A stretch of 16,240 nucleotides of DNA from JBARCX01 sp049794535 (GTDB lineage Bacteria; Pseudomonadota; Gammaproteobacteria; Xanthomonadales; Rhodanobacteraceae), in the NCBI GenBank assembly GCA_049794535.1, contig JBARCX010000426.1:1-16240 (forward strand), read 5' to 3'. The position numbers and the translations under genes were made by a program. The notes beneath the pieces are model-generated. The model was given only the letters and a program-made list of their open reading frames with translations. It was not told where the DNA came from and searched no databases. Within the stretch, counting starts at the first letter, position 1, and every line of letters starts with the position of its first letter. Positions 7,150-14,139 of the stretch are shown here, in pieces.

Positions 7150-8358
7150 TCAGAGCGCTTCGAAAATCCCCGCTGCGCCCATGCCGGTGCCGATGCACAT
7201 GGTCACCATGCCGTACTTCTGCTTACGACGGCGCATACCGTGAAGCAAGGTGGCGACGCGGACAGCGCCGGTGGCGCCGAGCGGATGGCCGAGGGCGATG
7301 GCGCCGCCGAGTGGGTTGACCTTGCTCGGGTCGAGGCCTAGGTCGCCGATCACTGCCAGGGCCTGCGCGGCAAACGCTTCGTTGAGCTCAATCCAGTCCA
7401 GCTGATCCTGGGTGATGCCGGTCTGCTTGAGGGCCAGTGGAATGGCTTCTTTCGGGCCGATACCCATGATTTCCGGCGGCACGCCGGCCACCGAGTAGCC
7501 GACGAAGCGGGCGAGCGGCTGCAGGTTGTATTCCTTGAGCGCCTTTTCGCTAACGACCAGCACGGCACCCGCGCCGTCGGACATTTGCGAGGAGTTGCCG
7601 GCCGTCACGCTGCCACCGAACTGCTGGTTGCGGAACACGGTCTTGAGCTTGCCCAACACATCCAGCGTGGTGCCGGCGCGCGGACCTTCATCGGTGTCGA
7701 TGGTGCGCGTGTCGTTCTTGATGCCGCGGGTGGCGAGATCGGGGTAATGGTCGTCGAGCTGGAACGGGGTGATCTCTTCTTTGAACTCACCGGCAGCAAT
7801 GGCGGCGAGTGCACGACGGTGGCTTTCGACCGAGAACGCATCCTGCTGTTCACGACTGACCTTCCACTTTTTAGCTACGTTCTCGGCGGTGATACCCATG
7901 CCGAACGCGATGGCGCGGTCTTCGTCGTTGGTGAAGATGGCTGGGTTCATGGCGATCTTGTTGCCCATCATCGGCACCATGCTCATGCTCTCGGTACCGC
8001 CGGCGAGCATGATGTCTGCTTCGCCGAGGCGGATGCGGTCGGCGGCCATGGCCACGGCCTGCAGGCCAGAGGAGCAGAAGCGATTGATGGTGACGCCCGG
8101 CACAGTGTTGGGCAGGCCGGCGAGCAGCACGCCGATGCGCGCCACGTTCATGCCTTGCTCGGCTTCGGGCATGGCGCAGCCGATGATGGCATCGCCGATG
8201 CGGTGCGGGTCGATACCCGGCGCCTGTGCCATCACGGCACGGATCACGTGGGCGAGCATGTCATCGGGACGGGTGTTGCGGAATACGCCGCGTGGCGCCT
8301 TGCCGACCGGGGTGCGGGTGGCGGCGACGATGTAGGCGTCTTGCACTTGCTTGGACAT
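7150..8358 (-). CDS. fadA: Acetyl-CoA C-acyltransferase (3-ketoacyl-CoA thiolase)
   Basis: This 402-residue thiolase catalyses CoA-dependent cleavage of 3-ketoacyl-CoA to acetyl-CoA and a shortened acyl-CoA, the last step of beta-oxidation. Cys95 in NRFCSSGLQ is the acylated nucleophile. His358 in GHPLGATGA and Cys388 in CIGTGMG are the general base and acid. NEAFAAQ is the family's conserved Asn motif. Length and motifs are complete. The ATG has GGAG 6 nt upstream. It is the last gene of the apparent regulator-fadN-fadA operon, 108 bp after fadN, and ends at the terminator at 7093-7131. Degradative use is inferred from the neighbours; a biosynthetic acetoacetyl-CoA thiolase is less likely. 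Confidence 0.92.
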   Translation of the reverse strand: MSKQVQDAYIVAATRTPVGKAPRGVFRNTRPDDMLAHVIRAVMAQAPGIDPHRIGDAIIGCAMPEAEQGMNVARIGVLLAGLPNTVPGVTINRFCSSGLQAVAMAADRIRLGEADIMLAGGTESMSMVPMMGNKIAMNPAIFTNDEDRAIAFGMGITAENVAKKWKVSREQQDAFSVESHRRALAAIAAGEFKEEITPFQLDDHYPDLATRGIKNDTRTIDTDEGPRAGTTLDVLGKLKTVFRNQQFGGSVTAGNSSQMSDGAGAVLVVSEKALKEYNLQPLARFVGYSVAGVPPEIMGIGPKEAIPLALKQTGITQDQLDWIELNEAFAAQALAVIGDLGLDPSKVNPLGGAIALGHPLGATGAVRVATLLHGMRRRKQKYGMVTMCIGTGMGAAGIFEAL

Positions 8359-8393
8359 GGGGAACTCCAGGATGAGATGAGTGAAGAGTGGGG

Positions 8394-8463
8394 AGGAGTG
8401 AGAAATAAGTACGCGCGTTGACGCTGGCTGACTCGTTTCTCACTCCTGCGCGCTAAAGCGCGC
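8394..8463. repeat. Two stem-loops in the fadN-fadA intercistronic gap
   Basis: A perfect 12-bp inverted repeat, AGGAGTGAGAAA (8394-8405) and its complement (8436-8447), spans a 30-nt spacer. Directly adjoining it is a second hairpin, GCGCGC-TAAA-GCGCGC (8448-8463), 3 bp past the fadN stop codon. There is no T-run on the minus strand, so full termination is unlikely. The structures may protect the upstream message from exonucleases or set the fadN:fadA ratio. Confidence 0.65.
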
Positions 8464-8466
8464 TCA

Positions 8467-10839
8467 CTAGTTCCTCAACGGTTTGCCGGTGGTCATGGTG
8501 TGGGCGATGCGCGCCTGTGTCTTTTCGGTTTTGGCCAGTTCCACGAAGTGCTTGCGCTCTAGTGCGAGCAACCACTCTTCGTCGACCAGCGAGCCGCGTT
8601 CGATCTTGCCGCCGCACAAGGTGTCGGCAATGCGCGTTGCGATCTCGATGTCGTGCGGTGAGGCGAAGTAGCCTTCCTGCAAATTGGCCAACGAGGCCTG
8701 GAAGGTGGCCGTGCCGGTATCGCCAGCGACCGCAATCGAGCGACCCGGCAGCGGTGGGCGATAGCCGCTTTCCGCCAACGACAGGGCGACTTTCTTGGCG
8801 ATGTAAAGCAATTCGTAAGCGTTGAACACCACGATGTCGCTGTCACGCAACAAGCCCATCTGCTTGGCTTCGAGCGCGCTACCGGCAACCTTGGCCATCG
8901 CCACGGTCTCGAAGACTTTCTTCAGCGACTCGAAGGGATCTTCCGGGTTAGCTTTGGCTGCACGTACGGCGAATTCATGCAGGCCACCGCCGGCCGGCAG
9001 CAGGCCAACGCCCGCTTCGACCAAGCCGATGTAGCTTTCCAGTGCTGCGACGGTGCGGGCCGAATGCATTTGGAACTCGCAGCCACCGCCCAATGCCAAG
9101 CCGCGCACGGCCGACACGACGGGCACCAGCGAACCCTTGATGCGCATGCTGGTGCGCTGGAAGTTGGCAACCATGGATTCGAACGCGTCGAACTGACCGG
9201 CTTGCAGCAAGCCCAGCGCGCCCTTGAGGTCAGCGCCCGCGGAGAACGGTTCGCTGGTCTGCCAGATCACGACGGCTTTCAACTTCTGCTCGGCCACATC
9301 GATGGCCTGCTGGATGCCGTCGAGCACGTGGTCATTGACCGTGTTCATCTTGGTCTTGAACGAGATGATGCCGACGCCGTCATCGCCCAAGGTCCACAGG
9401 CGCACGCCATCGTTCTCCCACACCGTAGTGCCCTGGTCGAACTTCTCGCCGATGATCGGATCGGGGAACAGCTGGCGCTGATACACCGGATGCTGCGAAC
9501 GCGGCTTGTCGACGTTGGCGCTGGCCGAGTACGAGCCAGCCTTGCTGTGCACACCGGTGCGGCCATCGGTAACCCATGCCGGCAGCGGCGCCTTGCTCAT
9601 GGCCTTGCCGGCGGCGATATCCTCAGCGATCCAGCCGGCTACCTGCTGCCAGCCGGCAGCCTGCCAGGTCTCGAACGGGCCGAGCTTCCAGCCGTAACCC
9701 CAGCGGATGGCGAAATCGACATCGCGTGCGGTGTCGGCAATGTCAGCCAGGTGGTAGGCGGTGTAATGGAACAGGTCGCGGAAGGTCGCCCATAGGAACT
9801 GGGCCTGGTTGTCGGTGGAAGCGCGCAGCTTGCCGAACTTCTCGGCGGGATCCTTGATGGCGAGAATCGCAGCCACTTCATCCGAGGGCTTCTGTTCGGA
9901 CGGGCGGTAGTCGCGCTTGGCGACGTCCAGCACCACGATGTCCTTGCCAGCCTTGCGATAGAAACCCGCGCCGGTCTTTTGGCCCAGCGCCCCTTGGTCA
10001 ATCAGGCCCTGCAGCCACACGGGTGCCTTGAAGTAGGCGTGCCACGGATCGTCGGCCAGGGTGTCGGCCATGGTCTTGATCACGTGGGCCATGGTATCCA
10101 GGCCGACCACGTCGGCGGTGCGGTAAGTCGCACTCTTGGGGCGACCGACGGCCGGACCGGTCAATGCGTCGACAGTGTCGAAGCCGAGCTGGAACTGCTC
10201 GGTGTGATGCATGGTGGCTAGCATCGAGAACACGCCGATGCGGTTGCCGATGAAGTTCGGGGTGTCTTTAGCGTAGACCACACCCTTACCGACGGTGGTG
10301 GTGAGGAACGCTTCGAGGCCTTCCTGCACGTTCTTGTCGGTGAGCCGGGTCGGGATCAGTTCAACCAGATGCATGTAGCGCGGCGGATTGAAGAAGTGCA
10401 CGCCGGTGAAGCGATGGCGCATTTCTTCCGGCAGCGCTTCGGCCAAGCCGTTGATCGACAGGCCCGAGGTGTTGCTGGCCAGTATCGCGGTGGCGGAGAC
10501 GAACGGGGCGATCTTCTTGTAGAGATCGAGCTTCCAGTCCATCCGTTCGGCAATCGCTTCGATCACTAGGTCGACATCCTTGAGATGCGCCAGATCATCG
10601 TCGTAGTTCGCTGGAATGATCGCGGCCGCGAGGCTCTTTTCACCCAATGGTGCAGGGGAGAGCTTCTTGAGGTTGTCGATGGCTTTGAGCGCAATGCCGC
10701 TCTTGGGGCCGTCCTTCGCGGGCAGGTCGAACAACACGGTTTCGACACCGGCGTTGGTCAGGTGCGCGGCAATCTGTGCGCCCATGACGCCGGCGCCGAG
10801 TACTGCGGCCTTGCGAATGCGTAGTGGTGTTGCGGTCAT
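8467..10839 (-). CDS. fadN: 3-hydroxyacyl-CoA dehydrogenase/enoyl-CoA hydratase, FadN-type
   Basis: This 790-residue bifunctional beta-oxidation enzyme hydrates trans-2-enoyl-CoA and oxidises 3-hydroxyacyl-CoA with NAD+. The dehydrogenase comes first: GAGVMG (15-20) binds NAD, VHFFNP gives catalytic His148, and Glu160 in VELI follows, with TPNFIGNR (193-200) closing the fold. The crotonase domain is at the C terminus: SAGADLKG (533-540), GGGCEF with Glu588, and GLVEAGVG with Glu608, the two catalytic acids. This order is the reverse of E. coli FadB and matches Bacillus FadN (about 789 residues). The ATG at 10839 has GGAG about 6 nt upstream; a longer start at 10863 has less support. It lies 63 bp after the TetR gene and before the thiolase. 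A trifunctional-complex-like partnership with the thiolase is plausible but not shown. Confidence 0.92.
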   Translation of the reverse strand: MTATPLRIRKAAVLGAGVMGAQIAAHLTNAGVETVLFDLPAKDGPKSGIALKAIDNLKKLSPAPLGEKSLAAAIIPANYDDDLAHLKDVDLVIEAIAERMDWKLDLYKKIAPFVSATAILASNTSGLSINGLAEALPEEMRHRFTGVHFFNPPRYMHLVELIPTRLTDKNVQEGLEAFLTTTVGKGVVYAKDTPNFIGNRIGVFSMLATMHHTEQFQLGFDTVDALTGPAVGRPKSATYRTADVVGLDTMAHVIKTMADTLADDPWHAYFKAPVWLQGLIDQGALGQKTGAGFYRKAGKDIVVLDVAKRDYRPSEQKPSDEVAAILAIKDPAEKFGKLRASTDNQAQFLWATFRDLFHYTAYHLADIADTARDVDFAIRWGYGWKLGPFETWQAAGWQQVAGWIAEDIAAGKAMSKAPLPAWVTDGRTGVHSKAGSYSASANVDKPRSQHPVYQRQLFPDPIIGEKFDQGTTVWENDGVRLWTLGDDGVGIISFKTKMNTVNDHVLDGIQQAIDVAEQKLKAVVIWQTSEPFSAGADLKGALGLLQAGQFDAFESMVANFQRTSMRIKGSLVPVVSAVRGLALGGGCEFQMHSARTVAALESYIGLVEAGVGLLPAGGGLHEFAVRAAKANPEDPFESLKKVFETVAMAKVAGSALEAKQMGLLRDSDIVVFNAYELLYIAKKVALSLAESGYRPPLPGRSIAVAGDTGTATFQASLANLQEGYFASPHDIEIATRIADTLCGGKIERGSLVDEEWLLALERKHFVELAKTEKTQARIAHTMTTGKPLRN

Positions 10840-10902
10840 TGGTATCTCCGATGGTGCGAACACAGGGGGTGATGAAAGGGTGGTTGTGAATAAAAAAGGA
10901 GG

Positions 10903-11532
10903 TCAGGGGTGGCTCAGGCCAGCAGCGGCGAAGCGGATCAGGTGCTCGGCGGCCTGTTCGCGATGCTGGCGTTCGCTGACGTCGCTCTTGCGCTGGATCA
11001 TGCCGAAGCCCGACATGGCGTGAGTCAGCGCGCCGGTGACCAGATCGACGCGCCAATACAGCTCGTCTTTGCTGAGTTGCGGCAGCAGGCGGGCGAATTC
11101 AGTGGTGAACTGACGCATCACGTGGCCATAGTTTTCGGACAGGAACTTACGCAGCGTGTCGTCGTGTTCGGCGAACGCACGCGCCAATACGCGCATGAAT
11201 AGCGAGCCGCCGCTGCCATCATGTGACAGGTCGAGTGCGGGCCGGATGAAGGCGGCCAGCACTTCCTCCAGCGTGGTGTCTTCGTGTCCGGCGACTTTTT
11301 CCAGTGCGGCCATGCGGCGGGCGTTCAATTCGTCCAGGCGACGGCGAAACACCTCCTCAATGAGGTTGTCCTTGGATCCGAAGTGATAGTTGACCGCGGC
11401 GAGATTGACGCCGGCAGCTGCCGTGAGCTGGCGTAATGAGGCTCCGTCGAAGCCTTGGCGCGCGAATAATTCCTCCGCGGCCCCGAGGATGCGCTGCTTG
11501 GTGGACTGGGTTGAGCTGTTTACGGGTGACAT
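10903..11532 (-). CDS. TetR-family repressor, PsrA-like, of the fatty-acid oxidation operon
   Basis: This 209-residue regulator has an N-terminal helix-turn-helix (about residues 11-56), including SLRQLTAAAGVNLAAVNYHF. This is almost the same as the recognition region I recall for Pseudomonas PsrA. The C-terminal ligand domain shares the PsrA-like patterns SLFMRVLARAF, TLRKFLSENYG and LYWRVDLVTGA. PsrA releases DNA when it binds long-chain fatty acids or acyl-CoAs, so the same is inferred here. ATG 11532 (CGGGAT 8 nt upstream) is preferred to a GTG at 11550. It is the first gene of the minus-strand operon with fadN and fadA. Two PsrA-type operators overlap its candidate promoter, which points to autoregulation and control of the whole operon. 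Confidence 0.9.
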   Translation of the reverse strand: MSPVNSSTQSTKQRILGAAEELFARQGFDGASLRQLTAAAGVNLAAVNYHFGSKDNLIEEVFRRRLDELNARRMAALEKVAGHEDTTLEEVLAAFIRPALDLSHDGSGGSLFMRVLARAFAEHDDTLRKFLSENYGHVMRQFTTEFARLLPQLSKDELYWRVDLVTGALTHAMSGFGMIQRKSDVSERQHREQAAEHLIRFAAAGLSHP

Positions 11533-11553
11533 GCGTAGATCCCGAGGCACGAA

Positions 11554-11569
11554 TCAAACGATCGTTTGA
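11554..11569. promoter_or_regulatory. PsrA-type operator 1 (perfect 16-bp palindrome)
   Basis: TCAAACGATCGTTTGA is a perfect palindrome that fits the known PsrA pattern of a (G/C)AAAC half-site, a short spacer and GTTT(G/C). It abuts the candidate -10 of the regulator's promoter and would cover the transcription start. Confidence 0.85.
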
Positions 11570-11598
11570 GCATACGCGCGCCGCTTCGGGCTAGTCAA
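11569..11598 (-). promoter_or_regulatory. Candidate sigma70 promoter of the tetR-fadN-fadA operon
   Basis: On the minus strand TTGACT (11593-11598; 5/6 to consensus) and TATGCT (11569-11574; 4/6) are spaced by 18 bp. Operator 2 overlaps the -35 and operator 1 adjoins the -10, so a bound repressor would block polymerase. The start of transcription would fall near 11562. This is predicted from consensus and geometry only. Confidence 0.6.
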
Positions 11599-11610
11599 AC
11601 GAACGTTTCA
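11595..11610. promoter_or_regulatory. PsrA-type operator 2
   Basis: TCAAACGAACGTTTCA has half-sites CAAAC and GTTTC around GAAC and differs from operator 1 by two bases. Its centre is 41 bp from that of operator 1, close to four helical turns, so both sites face the same side of DNA. It overlaps the candidate -35 of the minus-strand promoter and lies 147 bp upstream of the ndk start codon. Confidence 0.8.
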
Positions 11611-11757
11611 AGGGCACTGCAGGCGGCTTGCGTATCAGTTAGAATCTGTCAGACTTTCGTGAGCTAAATCCGTATTTCTTGTCAGGTTTAGCCCACAATT
11701 AGCCGGTCGTGACCGGTTCTTCACATAACCTGTGGTTTTTTCCCGGAGCAGATTCAC
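11611..11757 (+). other. ndk upstream region
   Basis: This stretch should hold the promoter of ndk. A -10-like TAGAAT is at 11640-11645 and a -35-like TTGTCA at 11679-11684, but neither has a partner at good spacing, so no promoter is called. The inverted repeat CCGGTCGTGACCGG (11703-11716) lies in the leader. The ribosome-binding site GGAG is within CCCGGAGCAG, about 9 nt before the ATG. Confidence 0.4.
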
Positions 11758-12183
11758 ATGGCGCTGGAGCGCACCCTTTCAATCATCAAGCCCGACGCTG
11801 TTGCTAAGAACGTGATCGGTGAAATCTATGCTCGTTTCGAGAAGGCCGGCCTTAAGGTTGTTGCCGCGAAGATGAAGCAGTTGTCGCGCAAGGAAGCCGA
11901 GGGCTTCTACGCCGTGCATCGCGAGCGCCCGTTCTTCAATGCACTGGTCGAGTTCATGATCTCCGGTCCGGTGATGATCCAGGCACTGCAGGGCGAGAAT
12001 GCCGTTCTCAAGCACCGCGATCTGATGGGTGCTACCAACCCGAAAGAAGCTGCGCCGGGCACGATCCGCGCCGACTTCGCTGATTCGATTGACGCCAACG
12101 CGGTGCACGGCTCCGATGCCGCTGAAACTGCCAAGGTGGAAATCGCTTACTTCTTCGCCGAGACGGAAGTTCTTCCGCGCTGA
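11758..12183 (+). CDS. ndk: Nucleoside-diphosphate kinase
   Basis: This 141-residue cytoplasmic enzyme moves the gamma-phosphate of ATP to other (d)NDPs through a phosphohistidine. His117 in NAVHGSD is the phosphorylated residue, at the same number as in E. coli. Lys11 in IIKPDAV, the H(R)ERPFF stretch (54-60), GPVMIQALQGENAV and GTIRADFA are the family's nucleotide-site blocks. The length is standard and no domain is missing. It heads the plus-strand housekeeping block, 11 bp before rlmN, as in many gammaproteobacteria. The identification is certain. Confidence 0.98.
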   Translation: MALERTLSIIKPDAVAKNVIGEIYARFEKAGLKVVAAKMKQLSRKEAEGFYAVHRERPFFNALVEFMISGPVMIQALQGENAVLKHRDLMGATNPKEAAPGTIRADFADSIDANAVHGSDAAETAKVEIAYFFAETEVLPR

Positions 12184-12194
12184 GATATGACGTT

Positions 12195-13346
12195 GTGAAC
12201 CAGGTCGTTGCCAATTCATCCAGTCCGGTCCCCGTGACCGACAAGGTCAACCTGCTCGATTTCGATCGCCAAGGTCTACGTGACTTCTTCACGCAGATCG
12301 GCGAGAAGCCTTATCGTGCCGAACAGGTGATGAAGTGGATCTACCACCACCTGGAAGACAACTTCGAAAACATGACCGACGTGGGCAAGGCGCTGCGCGC
12401 CAAGCTCGAGGCTACGTGCTACGTCGGTCCGCCCAAGACGGTGTTCGACAAGGCTGCTGCCGACGGTACACACAAGTGGCTGCTTGGCTTGGACGGCGGC
12501 AGCGCCGTCGAGGCGGTCTACATTCCGGAGCCGACTCGCGGCACGCTTTGCGTGTCTTCGCAGATCGGCTGCGGTCTCAATTGCCAGTTCTGCTCCACCG
12601 CGACGCAGGGCTTCAATCGCAACCTTTCCACGGCCGAGGTCATCGGTCAGATGTGGGTGGCGGCGAAGTATCTCGGCAACATCACTCACCAGAATCGTCG
12701 TATCACCAACGTGGTGATGATGGGCATGGGCGAGCCGCTGCTGAACTTCGATAACGTGACGAAGGCGATGAGCCTGATGCGCGATGACCTGGGTTTTGGC
12801 CTCGCGGCCAAGCGCGTGACACTGTCCACTGCCGGCCTGGTGCCGATGATCGACAAGCTGTCCGAGACCATCGATGTGTCGCTCGCGGTGTCGTTGCACG
12901 CGGCGAATGACGAGTTGCGCACCGAGTTGGTGCCCCTGAACAAGCGGTACCCGATTGCCGAGCTGATGGCAGCCTGCCAGCGCTGGATCGCACGTAAAGC
13001 ACGCACCACGATCACGTTCGAATACACCTTGATGAAGGGCGTCAACGACCAGCCGGAGCATGCGAAACAGCTCATCAAACTGATGCGCAAACTGCCGACC
13101 TGCAAGGTCAATCTGATTCCGTTCAATCCATTTCCTGGTACGCGTTTCGAGCGTTCTGACGCTGAAACGATCCGCGCGTTCCAGACGATACTGCTTAATG
13201 CTGGTGTGCTGACGATGCTGCGTCGCACGCGTGGCGATGATATCGACGCCGCCTGTGGTCAGCTGAAGGGGCAGGTGCTGGACCGCACAAGGCGTCAGGC
13301 TGAATTCCGCAAGCGACTGGACGAGGGGGCAGCCCATGCGGCGTAA
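12195..13346 (+). CDS. rlmN: Dual-specificity 23S rRNA/tRNA adenine-C2 methyltransferase RlmN
   Basis: This 383-residue radical-SAM enzyme makes m2A2503 in 23S rRNA and m2A37 in some tRNAs. The [4Fe-4S] cluster ligands are Cys126, Cys130 and Cys133 (CGLNCQFC). Cys119 (TLCVSS) and Cys354 (AACGQLKGQV) correspond to the second conserved Cys and the methyl-carrying Cys of E. coli RlmN. MGMGEPLLN and VSLHAAND bind SAM. The start is GTG with only a weak GAG-containing ribosome site close to the ndk stop, so translation may be coupled to ndk. The N-terminal peptide resembles Xanthomonas RlmN, which supports this start. Its last 11 bases overlap pilF. Confidence 0.97.
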   Translation: MNQVVANSSSPVPVTDKVNLLDFDRQGLRDFFTQIGEKPYRAEQVMKWIYHHLEDNFENMTDVGKALRAKLEATCYVGPPKTVFDKAAADGTHKWLLGLDGGSAVEAVYIPEPTRGTLCVSSQIGCGLNCQFCSTATQGFNRNLSTAEVIGQMWVAAKYLGNITHQNRRITNVVMMGMGEPLLNFDNVTKAMSLMRDDLGFGLAAKRVTLSTAGLVPMIDKLSETIDVSLAVSLHAANDELRTELVPLNKRYPIAELMAACQRWIARKARTTITFEYTLMKGVNDQPEHAKQLIKLMRKLPTCKVNLIPFNPFPGTRFERSDAETIRAFQTILLNAGVLTMLRRTRGDDIDAACGQLKGQVLDRTRRQAEFRKRLDEGAAHAA

Positions 13347-14139
13347 TGGAATCGTACTTTGTGCCTGTGTGGGCATACTTCTAGGCGGTTGTCGCAGTAC
13401 AGGGGTGAACTATCACCCAGCGGACACCACTCCGACGCCGATGCCGGACAGCGCCACTAGCGCTGAAAAGGCTGAGGATGCTGCGCGCGTTCACACCGAT
13501 CTAGCTCAGCATTACATGCAGAACGGTGACCTGCAGACTGCGCTGGCAAAGGTCAAGTTGGCGTTGAAGTTTGATCCGAATTACGAGCCGGCACATACAG
13601 TGATTGCCGTTATTTACGAACGTATCAACGATATGCCGGATGCCGAACAGAACTACCGGAAAGCGGTTGATTTGAAGCCAACTCAGGGGGCGGCCAATAA
13701 CAATCTCGGCGCCTTCCTCTGCAGAGTCGGTAAGTCAGCTGAGGCGATGCCGTATTTCCAGAAGGCTGTGGCTGACCCGTTCTATGCGACCCCCGATATG
13801 GCTTTGACCAATGCGGGTGTTTGCCAGATGCGTTCGAATGATCTGGTGAGCGCTGAAGCCAGCTTTCGCAAGGCCATAGCCGTTAATCCGCAAAATGCCG
13901 ACGCGCTATATCAGCTCGCCAATGTGCTTTACCTTGGCAACGATATATCTCGTGCTGGTGCCTTCCTCCAACGCTATGAAGCACTAGGGCAGAGCAACCC
14001 TGCTGCGCTCAAGCTTGGACACGATATTGAAATCCGCCAGGGTGATAGGGATGCCGCTCTCAATTATCGCAGGCGATTGCTAAGCCAGTTCCCGGACTCG
14101 GAACAGGCGCGCGCCCTTGACTCCACTGCAAGCCCATGA
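13336..14139 (+). CDS. pilF: Type IV pilus pilotin, TPR lipoprotein PilF/PilW
   Basis: This 267-residue outer-membrane lipoprotein guides assembly of the PilQ secretin in type IV pilus biogenesis. The signal peptide (1-18) ends in a lipobox, LLGGC, with Cys19 as the lipidated residue. The rest is a TPR superhelix: repeat-like units start near residues 53 (HTDLAQHYMQNGDLQTALA), 87, 121, 156 and 190. A proline/threonine-rich linker (about 24-42) follows the lipid anchor. The ATG overlaps the end of rlmN and has a GAGGGGGC ribosome site about 6 nt upstream. Its stop overlaps the rodZ start (ATGA). Position between rlmN and rodZ is as in Pseudomonas and supports PilF over a generic TPR protein. 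Confidence 0.9.
   Translation: MRRNGIVLCACVGILLGGCRSTGVNYHPADTTPTPMPDSATSAEKAEDAARVHTDLAQHYMQNGDLQTALAKVKLALKFDPNYEPAHTVIAVIYERINDMPDAEQNYRKAVDLKPTQGAANNNLGAFLCRVGKSAEAMPYFQKAVADPFYATPDMALTNAGVCQMRSNDLVSAEASFRKAIAVNPQNADALYQLANVLYLGNDISRAGAFLQRYEALGQSNPAALKLGHDIEIRQGDRDAALNYRRRLLSQFPDSEQARALDSTASP

Noticed and set aside
7585..8421. Open frame of 278 codons antisense to the thiolase gene
   Set aside because: Its composition is rich in G, A, H and D as expected from the complement of a GC-rich thiolase, with no domain; the thiolase on the other strand has all catalytic residues.
8977..9795. Open frame of 272 codons antisense to fadN
   Set aside because: Complement of the crotonase domain; no motif or ribosome site.
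11629..11645. ndk promoter from TTGCGT and TAGAAT
   Set aside because: The two hexamers are only 5 bp apart; no partner at 16-18 bp was found for either.
12276..13376. Open frame of 366 codons antisense to rlmN
   Set aside because: It lies wholly over a confidently identified gene, has histidine/arginine-rich composition typical of a GC-rich shadow frame, and shows no recognisable motif.
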